A stretch of DNA of 25,324 bases, taken from positions 1 through 25,324 of the forward strand of contig JAMPAO010000028.1 of assembly GCA_023667165.1 (NCBI GenBank), given 5' to 3'. Of this stretch, positions 13,776 through 20,873 are shown piece by piece. Each line of letters opens with the position of its first letter. The first letter of the stretch is position 1. The position numbers and the translations under genes are program-made. The DNA is from Ruminococcus sp. GTDB taxonomy: Bacteria; Bacillota; Clostridia; Oscillospirales; Ruminococcaceae. The notes below the pieces were generated by a model that had not been told where the DNA came from, searched no databases, and saw only the letters and a list, made by a program, of their open reading frames with translations.

Positions 13776-15122
13776 ATGCCAAATCCGTATCTTCCCCTTT
13801 GGGAATACATCCCCGACGGAGAACCTCGGGTATTCGGGGACAGGATATATGTTTACGGTTCTCATGACAATGCGGGTTCAACAAAGTTCTGCGATCACGT
13901 ACTAAAATGCTGGAGCGCTCCTTTGAGTGATCTTAACAACTGGGTATGCCACGGGGATATTTTCCGCACGCAGGCGACCGAGGACTGTCCTGCCGACACA
14001 GACTGGACGGATAAGGAAAATTATCTGTACGCGCCCGACGTTGTCGAAAAGGACGGAAAATATTATCTTTACGCCTACATAATCAACTCCGTAGGCTGCG
14101 TAGCCGTCAGCGACAAGCCGGAAGGACCCTTTAAGCTGCTTTCGAAATACAAATACACCATACCCGACGATATCTGCTGCAACGGCTGGTTCATAGATCC
14201 CGGGGTGCTTGCGGACGACGACGGCAGGACATACATATACTGCGGCTTTGAACGCTCCTTTATGGCGGAGATAAACAGCGCAAATATGTACGAGATCCTC
14301 GACGGAACGTGCATTGAACATATTATACCCATTGAAAAGGGCGGCAGCTTTGCCGAGGATGACAGCCTGTTTTTCGAAGCATGCTCTCCGCGAAAGGTGG
14401 GAGATACCTATTACTTGATCTATTCGCCGAAACGCGGCAGCAGACTTGCCTATGCGACCTCGGACAAGCCCACCGGACCATTCGTCTACAGGGGATACAT
14501 CATCGACAACGGCGTTGACTATCCCGGAGGCAACGATCACGGATCTATCGCGCAGATAAACGGTCAATGGTACATTTTCTACCATAGAATGACAAACGGC
14601 ACCATAATGTCCCGCAGAGCCTGCGCCGAAAAGATAACCATTCTTCCCGACGGCGCTATCCCGCCCGTCGAGATGACCTCTCTGGGTTTTGAGGACAGCC
14701 TGAATCCTTACAAAATAACTCCCGCGGAAATTGCCTGCGTGCTTAAGGGCGGAGCCGCCGTTACCGAAAAAAACGTGTTTGATCGCGCTGTGACGAACAT
14801 TTCCGAAAACTGCGTCATGGGATATAAATACTTTGATTTCGGCAGCGACTTCGGAAGCAAGACCATGGAATTTTCCGCCGACGTTACAGGCATGGGCTGC
14901 GACAGTATCCTGCACATTCTGACCGACGGCGAGGACGGAGAAGAGATCGGCAGGATCCGGATCGGCAGAAACGGCGGGATCGTTTCCGGAAGAGTAAAAG
15001 CGGTAACGGGCAGGCACAGCATTTTCTTCAAGGTATCCACCGAGTATCCCCGCGACTGGTCGGGCGAATCCTTCAGAAACAGATGCCTTTTTGAAATGCG
15101 GTCGTTTGTGTTTATGAAATAA
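13776..15122 (+). CDS. intracellular GH43-family glycoside hydrolase with C-terminal accessory domain
   Basis: 448-aa enzyme without signal peptide, so it should act inside the cell on imported xylo- or arabino-oligosaccharides (beta-xylosidase and/or alpha-L-arabinofuranosidase). The five-bladed propeller spans about residues 1-310: general base D14 in YIPDGEPRVFGD, pKa-modulating D141 in FIDPGVLADDDG, general acid E201 in FFEACSPRKV, and H255 in GGNDHGSIAQ. Residues about 325-448 form a beta-rich domain (YKYFDFGSDFGSKTMEFSADV, HSIFFKVSTEYPRDW) reminiscent of a CBM6-like jelly roll. Strong AAAGGAGG 6 nt before the ATG. It heads an operon with the GH5 gene 52 nt downstream, divergent from an AraC regulator. 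Family is firm; substrate is not. Confidence 0.9.
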   Translation: MPNPYLPLWEYIPDGEPRVFGDRIYVYGSHDNAGSTKFCDHVLKCWSAPLSDLNNWVCHGDIFRTQATEDCPADTDWTDKENYLYAPDVVEKDGKYYLYAYIINSVGCVAVSDKPEGPFKLLSKYKYTIPDDICCNGWFIDPGVLADDDGRTYIYCGFERSFMAEINSANMYEILDGTCIEHIIPIEKGGSFAEDDSLFFEACSPRKVGDTYYLIYSPKRGSRLAYATSDKPTGPFVYRGYIIDNGVDYPGGNDHGSIAQINGQWYIFYHRMTNGTIMSRRACAEKITILPDGAIPPVEMTSLGFEDSLNPYKITPAEIACVLKGGAAVTEKNVFDRAVTNISENCVMGYKYFDFGSDFGSKTMEFSADVTGMGCDSILHILTDGEDGEEIGRIRIGRNGGIVSGRVKAVTGRHSIFFKVSTEYPRDWSGESFRNRCLFEMRSFVFMK

Positions 15123-15174
15123 TGCCGCAGGTCATAGGGATCAAACAATATACAAATAATAAGGAGAGAGAGAT

Positions 15175-16335
15175 ATGTCAAGGTTTTCGGTCATCAAAAA
15201 AATAACGTCGGCGGTAATTTCCGCCTGTATGCTTGCAACGGGTCTTTGCGGCTGTAATGTCGAAGCAAAGAACGATATGCGCGACATAACGACTGCCGAG
15301 GTCATAAATGAAATGGGTTTGGGGATAAACCTGGGTAACACCTTTGAAAGCTGCGGCGACTGGATATCCAAAACAAGCGTTACAAATTACGAAACAGGCT
15401 GGGGAAGTCCTGTCATTACGCGGGAAATGATACAAGGCTACAAGGACTGCGGCTTCGGCGTGCTGAGAGTTCCCGTGGCGTGGTCTAATATGATGGGCGA
15501 AAATTATACGATATCCGCGGAATACATCGCACGTGTAAAGGAGGTCATAGGCTGGGCGCTGGAAAGCGATCTGTACGTGATCATGAATATCCACTGGGAC
15601 GGCGGATGGTTTGAGGGTTTCGCCAAGGACGGTGAAAGGGACGAGTGCTTCAGCAAATACGAAAGCGTCTGGACGCAGCTTTCGGAGCAGTTCAAGGACT
15701 GCGGCGACAAGCTCATATTCGAATCCCTCAACGAAGAGGGCGGCTGGGACGACATATGGAACCGTTACAGCAATCAAGGTGACAAGGAGAAATCCTACGG
15801 CATTCTCAACGACATGAACCAAAAATTCGTCGACATCGTGCGAAGCTCGGGCGGGAATAACGAAAAGCGGCATTTGCTCATTGCGGGATATGCCACGGAC
15901 ATAGACCTTACCTGCGACGAGGCGTTCAAAATGCCGGACGATCCCGCCGGCAGATGCGCTGTATCGGTGCATTACTATACTCCGTCAACCTTTGCAATAC
16001 TCGAAAGGGACGCGACCTGGGGCAAGGCCCGCACCGAATGGGGCAGCGACGCGGATATCGCCGAGCTTAACAAGTACATGGACATGATGAAAACCACCTT
16101 TACGGACAAGGGCATTCCCGTTATCATCGGTGAATACGGTACGTCCACGAAAAATAAAACGCCCGAAATGATAAGGAAATATCTTTCAAGCGTCTGCGAG
16201 GCGGCATACACCCGCGGAATGTGTCCCGTACTGTGGGATATCACAGATGTTTTTTACAACAGGAACAAGGGAAAATTTATCGATCCCGAGCTTCTTGATG
16301 AGCTTATGAGCGTTAAGGATACGGAAAGACAGTAA
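15175..16335 (+). CDS. GH5 subfamily 4-like endoglucanase lipoprotein
   Basis: 386-aa secreted endo-beta-glucanase (GH5_4 members act on cellulose, xyloglucan, lichenan or xylan). The N-terminus is a lipoprotein-like signal, with GLCGC around residues 23-27 and C27 the likely anchor. The catalytic domain covers about residues 37-375: MGLGINLGNTFES, YETGWGSPVITREMI, NIHWDGGWF, acid/base E187 in FESLNEE, VHYYTPSTFAILE, and nucleophile E320 in PVIIGEYGTS. There is no carbohydrate-binding module, unlike the other GH5 enzyme in the window. AAGGAG (15161-15166) lies 8 nt before the ATG. It follows the GH43 gene in the same operon, so the pair would provide outside cutting of glucan or glucuronoxylan and inside trimming of side chains. 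The operon ends in the long hairpin at 16371-16449. Confidence 0.92.
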   Translation: MSRFSVIKKITSAVISACMLATGLCGCNVEAKNDMRDITTAEVINEMGLGINLGNTFESCGDWISKTSVTNYETGWGSPVITREMIQGYKDCGFGVLRVPVAWSNMMGENYTISAEYIARVKEVIGWALESDLYVIMNIHWDGGWFEGFAKDGERDECFSKYESVWTQLSEQFKDCGDKLIFESLNEEGGWDDIWNRYSNQGDKEKSYGILNDMNQKFVDIVRSSGGNNEKRHLLIAGYATDIDLTCDEAFKMPDDPAGRCAVSVHYYTPSTFAILERDATWGKARTEWGSDADIAELNKYMDMMKTTFTDKGIPVIIGEYGTSTKNKTPEMIRKYLSSVCEAAYTRGMCPVLWDITDVFYNRNKGKFIDPELLDELMSVKDTERQ

Positions 16336-16370
16336 CGGTCTGACGGAGAAAACAGGAAAGCGTTCCAATA

Positions 16371-16449
16371 CGGCGCACGTTATCTCGGTTAATTTTGCGG
16401 ACGGCGGGATCGTCTGCGGAATTTTGCCGAATAACGTGCGCCGGTTTTT
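16371..16449 (+). terminator. long-stem terminator after the GH43-GH5_4 operon
   Basis: CGGCGCACGTTAT (16371-16383) pairs perfectly with ATAACGTGCGCCG (16431-16443). The inner sequence continues pairing (TCGG with CCGA, AATTTTGCGGACG with CGTCTGCGGAATTTT allowing wobbles), giving a hairpin of about 33 bp around a short loop. GTTTTT follows. The stem is much longer than those of the other terminators here. Confidence 0.8.
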
Positions 16450-16522
16450 GGATTAAAGCGGATCTTTTTTGAAGGTCATACCCGCTGACAGGATAGATAT
16501 TGTGCATAATGTCCAAAAAAAC

Positions 16523-16566
16523 TTGTCTAAATTTTTTGCTGCAAATTATGTAAATTCTATAGACAA
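16523..16566. promoter_or_regulatory. inverted repeat at the fuc promoter, operator candidate
   Basis: TTGTCTA (16523-16529) is mirrored by TAGACAA (16560-16566) across 30 bp, and the right arm covers the -35 box of the fucA promoter. Position suits a repressor or loop-forming operator, but no regulator gene of this pathway is in the window. Confidence 0.35.
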
Positions 16567-16588
16567 TTTTTTGTATCTGTTGTATAAT
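16560..16588 (+). promoter_or_regulatory. sigma-A promoter of the fuc gene cluster
   Basis: TAGACA (16560-16565), 17-nt spacer, TATAAT (16583-16588), 38 nt before fucA. It is the only clear promoter before the terminator at 24256. Confidence 0.7.
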
Positions 16589-16625
16589 ATATACATAAAT
16601 CAACCGTGCGGAAGGAGAAATAATT

Positions 16626-17315
16626 ATGAATATGAACGAAATAAAAGAGCAAATGTGCGACGTGTGCCATAAAATGTGGCAGTTAGGCTGGGTGGCGGCA
16701 AACGACGGAAACGTTTCCGTGCGCCTTGACGACGGCACTTTCCTTGCCACTCCCACGGGTATTTCAAAAAGCTTTATCACCCCCGAAAAAATAGTGAGGA
16801 TCAACGAAAAAGGCGATGTTCTTGAAGCTTTGGACGGCTACAGACCCTCCTCGGAAATAAAAATGCACCTGCGCTGCTATGAGGAAAGAAATGACGTGGG
16901 AGCCGTAGTTCACGCTCACCCGCCCACGGCAACGGGTTACGCTGTGGCAAATAAGGCTTTGGACGGCTACACCATGATCGAGGCTGTCATTGCGGTAGGC
17001 TCGGTGCCTGTGACTCCTTACGGCACGCCCTCTACATATGAAGTCCCCGACGCTATAACTCCATATCTCAAGGAACATGACGTTATGCTGCTGCAAAATC
17101 ACGGCGCGCTTACGGTAGGCTCGGACATCATCATCGCGTACTACCGAATGGAAACGCTGGAACTTTGGGCGAAGATCAGCCTGACCGCTCATCTTTTGGG
17201 AGGCGAACGGGAGATATCACGGGAAAATATAGACAGACTTTGCAGTATGCGGCAGCAGTACGGCGTTACCGGCAGACATCCGGGGTATAAAAAATACCCT
17301 TACGGGGATAAATAA
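16626..17315 (+). CDS. fucA: class II aldolase, probable L-fuculose-1-phosphate aldolase
   Basis: 229-aa zinc-dependent aldolase that would split L-fuculose 1-phosphate into dihydroxyacetone phosphate and L-lactaldehyde. The zinc ligands H96, H98 (VVHAHPP) and H159 (QNHGALT) and the catalytic E77 (SSEIKMH) are in place, each four residues later than in the E. coli FucA numbering I recall. The phosphate-binding segment ATPTGISKSF and the NDGNVSVR loop are also present. AAGGAG is 8 nt before the ATG at 16626; a second ATG at 16632 is possible. Its stop overlaps the next start by one base (TAATG). FucI, FucU and a sugar kinase in the same cluster support fucose rather than rhamnose, but class II aldolases can be promiscuous. 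Confidence 0.88.
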   Translation: MNMNEIKEQMCDVCHKMWQLGWVAANDGNVSVRLDDGTFLATPTGISKSFITPEKIVRINEKGDVLEALDGYRPSSEIKMHLRCYEERNDVGAVVHAHPPTATGYAVANKALDGYTMIEAVIAVGSVPVTPYGTPSTYEVPDAITPYLKEHDVMLLQNHGALTVGSDIIIAYYRMETLELWAKISLTAHLLGGEREISRENIDRLCSMRQQYGVTGRHPGYKKYPYGDK

Positions 17316-18133
17316 TGCGGGAGAGCTTCATTGAAACGGCGGACGGCAGAGTATATTACTTTCTGTCGGAAAAATGGCTTGAAAACGCTGTGACGGTAAT
17401 ATTCCTGCACGGAATGACAGCCGATCACACTATGTTTGAGGATCAGTACGGCTATTTCGGCAAGGCTTATAATATCATTGCATGGGACGCTCCCGCACAC
17501 GGAAGATCCCGACCCTTTAAGGATATGACCTACCCAAAAGCCGCAAAAATACTTGCCGATATTATGGATCTTTGCAGTATACGATCGGCGTTCATAGCGG
17601 GTCAGTCCATGGGCGGATATATCGCCCAGTCATTTATAATGCGTTATCCGGAAAGGGTAAGGGGATTTATCGGCATAGATACAACGCCATACGGCGACGG
17701 CTATTATTCTCCCTCGGATATTTTCCTGCTCAGGCGCATAGAGCCTCTTGCAAGGCTTTATCCGCTGAACGTCCTGAAAAAGGCAATGGCAAAGCAGGTC
17801 TGCGTTACCTCAAAAGGACGTGAAAATATGCTTGCCATGCTCTCACCCTACGGCAAGGACGAGCTTTGCAGGCTGATGGGCATGGGATACGCCGCTTTTT
17901 TGGACGATAACCGTCCCTTGAGCATTCCCTGTCCGGTCTTGATAATTCTGGGAGAAAAGGACAGAACGGGCAAGGTAAAAAGCTATTGCAGACAATGGGC
18001 AAAGCGGACGGGATATCCCATAGAGATCATAAAAAACGCATGCCATAATTCAAACGCCGATAACCCCGAAGCTGTAAACAGGGTTATAGATGATTTTATA
18101 AATAAAATAAATAATGGGAGTACGGTACAATGA
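17315..18133 (+). CDS. alpha/beta hydrolase
   Basis: 272-aa cytoplasmic alpha/beta-fold hydrolase. The oxyanion-hole motif is FLHGMTADH (about residues 30-38), the nucleophile S98 lies in AGQSMGGYIAQ, the acid is D216 in LGEKD and the base H244 in NACHNSN. DAPAHGRSRPF after strand 4 is typical of the family. A lid region occupies about residues 125-195. No signal peptide. Esterase, lipase-like or C-C hydrolase activities are all possible, and the substrate cannot be read. It overlaps fucA by one base and the next gene by four (ATGA), so it is translationally coupled in the fuc unit. A link to sugar use, such as removing acyl groups, is a guess. Confidence 0.88.
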   Translation: MRESFIETADGRVYYFLSEKWLENAVTVIFLHGMTADHTMFEDQYGYFGKAYNIIAWDAPAHGRSRPFKDMTYPKAAKILADIMDLCSIRSAFIAGQSMGGYIAQSFIMRYPERVRGFIGIDTTPYGDGYYSPSDIFLLRRIEPLARLYPLNVLKKAMAKQVCVTSKGRENMLAMLSPYGKDELCRLMGMGYAAFLDDNRPLSIPCPVLIILGEKDRTGKVKSYCRQWAKRTGYPIEIIKNACHNSNADNPEAVNRVIDDFINKINNGSTVQ

Positions 18134-18630
18134 CCAAGCATTATAATATTAACGACGATATAATAGAAAACGACCATATTATGGATATTATCGAGCCTTT
18201 ATGGTACGGTGTGAGCATACACAGCGGGACATATGAAGAGGATCTGAAACGCTTTACCGTCCCTCAGAAATACGTCCATGCCGCAATGTGGTATATGGGA
18301 GAGGTAAACAACGGCGGCCACGTTCAGTTTTTCGATAACGATACGGGAGTAGTCTGGAAAAACGCTTTGGACGGGTTCAAGGCAATGGATTTCAACGAGG
18401 CTGAGGACATTCTCAGTCAGGCTGCGGGGATAATGTACGGCAGTCCCGAATTTGACCGCAAAAAACGTCAGCAGCAGCTTGACTCCCTCACAGACGAGGA
18501 TATAGCCGCCCTGGGAGAGCTTGACGATATGTTTTACCGTATCAAGGACTTCGACGACAGGGTTTACCGTTATATCCTGCAAAATAAAAAAGATTTTTAT
18601 TTTAAGGGAAATATTGAAACATTCTGTTAA
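18130..18630 (+). CDS. DMP19/DUF4375-like protein
   Basis: 166-aa acidic soluble protein. The central segment AAMWYMGEVNNGGHVQFFDND (residues about 54-74), followed by NALDGFKAMDFNEAEDILSQA, is the hallmark of the DUF4375 / DMP19-like family, whose known relatives include a DNA-mimic protein of Neisseria. The rest is helical and rich in Asp and Glu, which would allow DNA mimicry, but function is not established for most members. GGGAG (18116-18120) is 9 nt before the ATG, and the ATGA overlap ties it to the hydrolase gene. It is followed by the 93-bp tandem repeats. Confidence 0.75.
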   Translation: MTKHYNINDDIIENDHIMDIIEPLWYGVSIHSGTYEEDLKRFTVPQKYVHAAMWYMGEVNNGGHVQFFDNDTGVVWKNALDGFKAMDFNEAEDILSQAAGIMYGSPEFDRKKRQQQLDSLTDEDIAALGELDDMFYRIKDFDDRVYRYILQNKKDFYFKGNIETFC

Positions 18631-18658
18631 GAACAGGTATAGTTTTCATCCCATTACA

Positions 18659-18937
18659 GAAAGCCGCTCAAACAGCTTTTTGCGTTACCGAGCCGCTGTC
18701 TGTGGGAAAATCGCTAAACTATGAAACGATAGGTTGCGGCGACACGCCGCCGAAAGCCGCTCAAACAGCTTTCTGCGTTACTGAGCCGCTGTCTGTGAGA
18801 AAATCGCTAAACTATGAAACGATAGGCTGCGGCGACACGCCGCCGAAAGCCGCTCAAACAGCTTTCTGCATTACCGAGCCGCTGTCTGTGGGAAAAACAC
18901 TAAACTATGAAACGATAGGCTGCGGCGACACGCCGCC
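18659..18937 (+). repeat. three 93-bp tandem direct repeats
   Basis: Units start at 18659, 18752 and 18845, each exactly 93 bp and about 95 percent identical (a few transitions and one TCG/ACA change). Each unit contains a perfect GCGGCG-ACA-CGCCGC hairpin and a weaker AAAGC/GCTTT pair. 93 is a multiple of three and one frame is open through the array and into the small gene at 18966. A 12-nt piece of the unit (GCCGAAAGCCGC) recurs at about 19325-19336. The array sits 28 nt after the DUF4375-like gene and ends 28 nt before the next ATG. Confidence 0.95.
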
Positions 18938-18965
18938 ATGCCGCCGCGCCGCTTGGAGTGTGAAT

Positions 18966-19283
18966 ATGAAATTACGTTTAACAGTGGATATAGATGAAAT
19001 AAACTACGCGCAGATGATAAGGGCGATACTGCCTTACGTCAAAAAGGAGGATATCCCTCTGCCGGAAACGGTGCTAAACGCCGCCGCTTCTCCGGGAGTG
19101 CTTGAAAATTTTCTGAAATTTATCCCAAAGGATAAGCAGGACGAGCTTGTTTTGAAGCTTATCGAGAAAAACAAGGTCAGAATGATAGCAAGAGCACGCA
19201 AGCTGGCGGATAAGGCAGGCGTGGACGCCGTTATATCCGATATCAGTCTTCGGGAACGCCGGGACGAGTATGTCGTGTACTGA
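18966..19283 (+). CDS. small protein of unknown function
   Basis: 105-aa, mostly helical, charged protein beginning MKLRLTVDIDEINYAQMI. It has a middle segment SPGVLENFLKFIPKDKQDEL and a basic stretch KVRMIARARKLADKAG. No family recognised. The ATG at 18966 is preceded by GGAG (18955-18958) 7 nt away, which I take as the real start. The frame is open further up through the tandem repeats to a GTG at 18702, which would add 88 residues of repeated KAAQTAFC...LNYETIGCGDTPP sequence; that longer version has no clear ribosome binding site. It lies in the fuc transcription unit between the DUF4375-like gene and the broken GNAT gene. Confidence 0.65.
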   Translation: MKLRLTVDIDEINYAQMIRAILPYVKKEDIPLPETVLNAAASPGVLENFLKFIPKDKQDELVLKLIEKNKVRMIARARKLADKAGVDAVISDISLRERRDEYVVY

Positions 19284-19381
19284 CTGCGGGAAAGAATTCC
19301 GGCAAAACATAAATTACTCCGAAGCAGCCGAAAGCCGCAGACTGTAAGGTCAATTTTATGCTTTGCTTTAAGGGACAAAAG

Positions 19382-19414
19382 GCGGGACTTACGGGAATAA
19401 GCCTTGCGTCCCGC
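19382..19414 (+). promoter_or_regulatory. leader hairpin before the GNAT gene
   Basis: GCGGGAC (19382-19388) pairs with GTCCCGC (19408-19414), with a smaller CTTA/TAAG pair in the loop. It is followed closely by the ribosome binding site AAGGAG of the GNAT gene and no T-run, so attenuation of termination is unlikely; effects on mRNA stability or translation are possible. Confidence 0.4.
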
Positions 19415-19434
19415 TTCGGAAAGGAGAATTAATT

Positions 19435-20358
19435 ATGGAAATACGAAAAGCGCTGCCCGCCGACCTTGAAGCGGTGAAAAACGTTACATACAGCACCATA
19501 AATGAAATTTACCCTCACTATTATCCAAAGGGAGCGGTGGATTTTTTCCTGCGTCACCACAGCGGGGATAATATAAAAAACGACATATCCCAAGGAAATG
19601 TTTATATTGCCCTTGAGGGCGGTATCCCTGCGGGAACGGTCACTGCGAGGGACAGTGAGATATGCCGCCTTTTTGTTGCGCCGTCCTTTCAGTGAAAGGG
19701 CATAGGCGGCAGTCTGCTCAGAGCTGCGGAGGATATTATATCGGAAGATCACAAAGAGATCGTAATACACTCCTCTCTCCCCGCGCGGGAAATATATCTG
19801 AAAAAGGGCTACCGCATACGCAGCTTTGAAACGGTAAAGCTGCCGGAGGGCGGAAGGCTTTGCTATGAGATAATGATCAAAAGCGTTTCTCCGCGTATTG
19901 CGTTTCCCGAGGGGGGCAATATTTCCCTTATGACCGCAGCCGATTACGATGAAGTATATTCCCTGTGGCACGGTACCGAGGGTATGGGACTTAATTCACT
20001 TGACGATTCCCGCGGGGGGATAGAGAAATTTCTTCAGCGAAATCCCTTGACCTGCTTTATCGCCCGTACGGAGGGAAAGCTTGTCGGAGCGATAATCTGC
20101 GGAAACGACGGCAGAAGAGGATATATTTACCACACCGCCGTGCTTTCCGAATACAGGCACAGGGGCATTGCCTCCGCCTTGGTAAACAGCGTCATTACCG
20201 CTTTGGAGGGAGAGGGGATAGCCAAAGCCGCTCTTGTTGTGTTCGGGCGCAATAAAACGGGCAACGAATTCTGGGAGAAAAAGGGGTTTACCGTGCGCGG
20301 CGATCTTATTTACCGCAATAAGACCATTACCGCGGCTGAAAGGTTCGACAATATTTAG
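19435..20358 (+). pseudogene. double-GNAT acetyltransferase gene interrupted by one in-frame TGA
   Basis: A single reading frame of 308 codons holds two fused GNAT domains. The first (19435 to about 19870) begins MEIRKALPADLEAVKNVTYSTI. Its acetyl-CoA loop reads CRLFVAPSFQ, then TGA at 19693-19695, then KGIGGSLLRAA; intact relatives typically have Gly here (QGKGIG), so GGA to TGA is the simplest change. The second domain (about 19900-20358) is complete: FIARTEGKLVGAIICGND, HTAVLSEYRHRGIASALV and the C-terminal EFWEKKGFTVRGDL. The frame is otherwise perfect, so the break is recent, a sequencing error, or translated as two pieces; an ATG at 19873 could restart the second domain but has a poor ribosome binding site. 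AAGGAG precedes the first ATG. Substrate unknown. Confidence 0.85.
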
Positions 20359-20444
20359 GGCAAAGCATTAAATCCTTATGGTTTGAGAAAACAGGCGAGG
20401 AGCAATTTTCACATAATTTCTAACAGGAAAGGACGGTAAAGCAA

Positions 20445-20873
20445 ATGCTGAAAAACATACCGAAAATTTTATCCCCCGAGCTTGTAAAAATACTTATGGA
20501 AATGGGTCACGGCGACGAGATAGTTATCGCCGACGGCAATTTCCCCTCGCAGGCTCTGGGACAAAGAGTCGTCCGCTGCGACGGTCACGGCGTTCCTCCC
20601 ATTCTTGACGCCGTTATGCGGCTGTTCCCTCTCGACAGCTACACCGACAAACCCGTTATGCTTATGGAGGTGGTGCAGGGGGATCCGGTCAAACCCGTCA
20701 TTTGGGATGAATACAAGGCCGTTATTAACAAATACGAGCCGCAAAACTGCAAAATACAGATGATAGAGCGCTTTGAATTCTACGAGCGGGCAAAAAAAGC
20801 CTACGCGGTCATAGCAACGGGCGAGGAAGCCATCTACGCCAACATTATCCTTAAAAAGGGCGTGGTGACATGA
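20445..20873 (+). CDS. fucU: L-fucose mutarotase (RbsD/FucU family)
   Basis: 142-aa protein that would interconvert alpha- and beta-L-fucose, supplying the anomer used by the isomerase. The N-terminus MLKNIPKILSPELVKILMEM, followed by GHGDEIVIADGNFPSQA, is diagnostic, with the catalytic H22 in place. Y131 in AIYANIILKKG matches the C-terminal Tyr of the FucU active site. AGGAAAGGA (20425-20433) lies about 11 nt before the ATG. Its end overlaps the kinase start by four bases (ATGA), which indicates tight coupling and supports fucose as the substrate of the next enzyme. Confidence 0.93.
   Translation: MLKNIPKILSPELVKILMEMGHGDEIVIADGNFPSQALGQRVVRCDGHGVPPILDAVMRLFPLDSYTDKPVMLMEVVQGDPVKPVIWDEYKAVINKYEPQNCKIQMIERFEFYERAKKAYAVIATGEEAIYANIILKKGVVT

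Noticed and set aside
13902..15017. Leftward 371-codon frame inside the GH43 gene
   Set aside because: Antisense shadow of a recognisable GH43 enzyme, caused by codon bias.
18659..18937. CRISPR array
   Set aside because: Units are 93 bp and continuous, without unique spacers, and no cas genes are nearby.
18702..18965. N-terminal extension of the small gene at 18966 through the repeats, from a GTG
   Set aside because: No clear ribosome binding site at the GTG, while GGAG is well placed before the ATG at 18966; kept only as a possibility in the repeat finding.
19693..19735. Selenocysteine insertion at the TGA of the GNAT gene
   Set aside because: GNAT enzymes are not known selenoproteins, the position is normally Gly, and the following bases form only a weak stem, not a convincing SECIS element.
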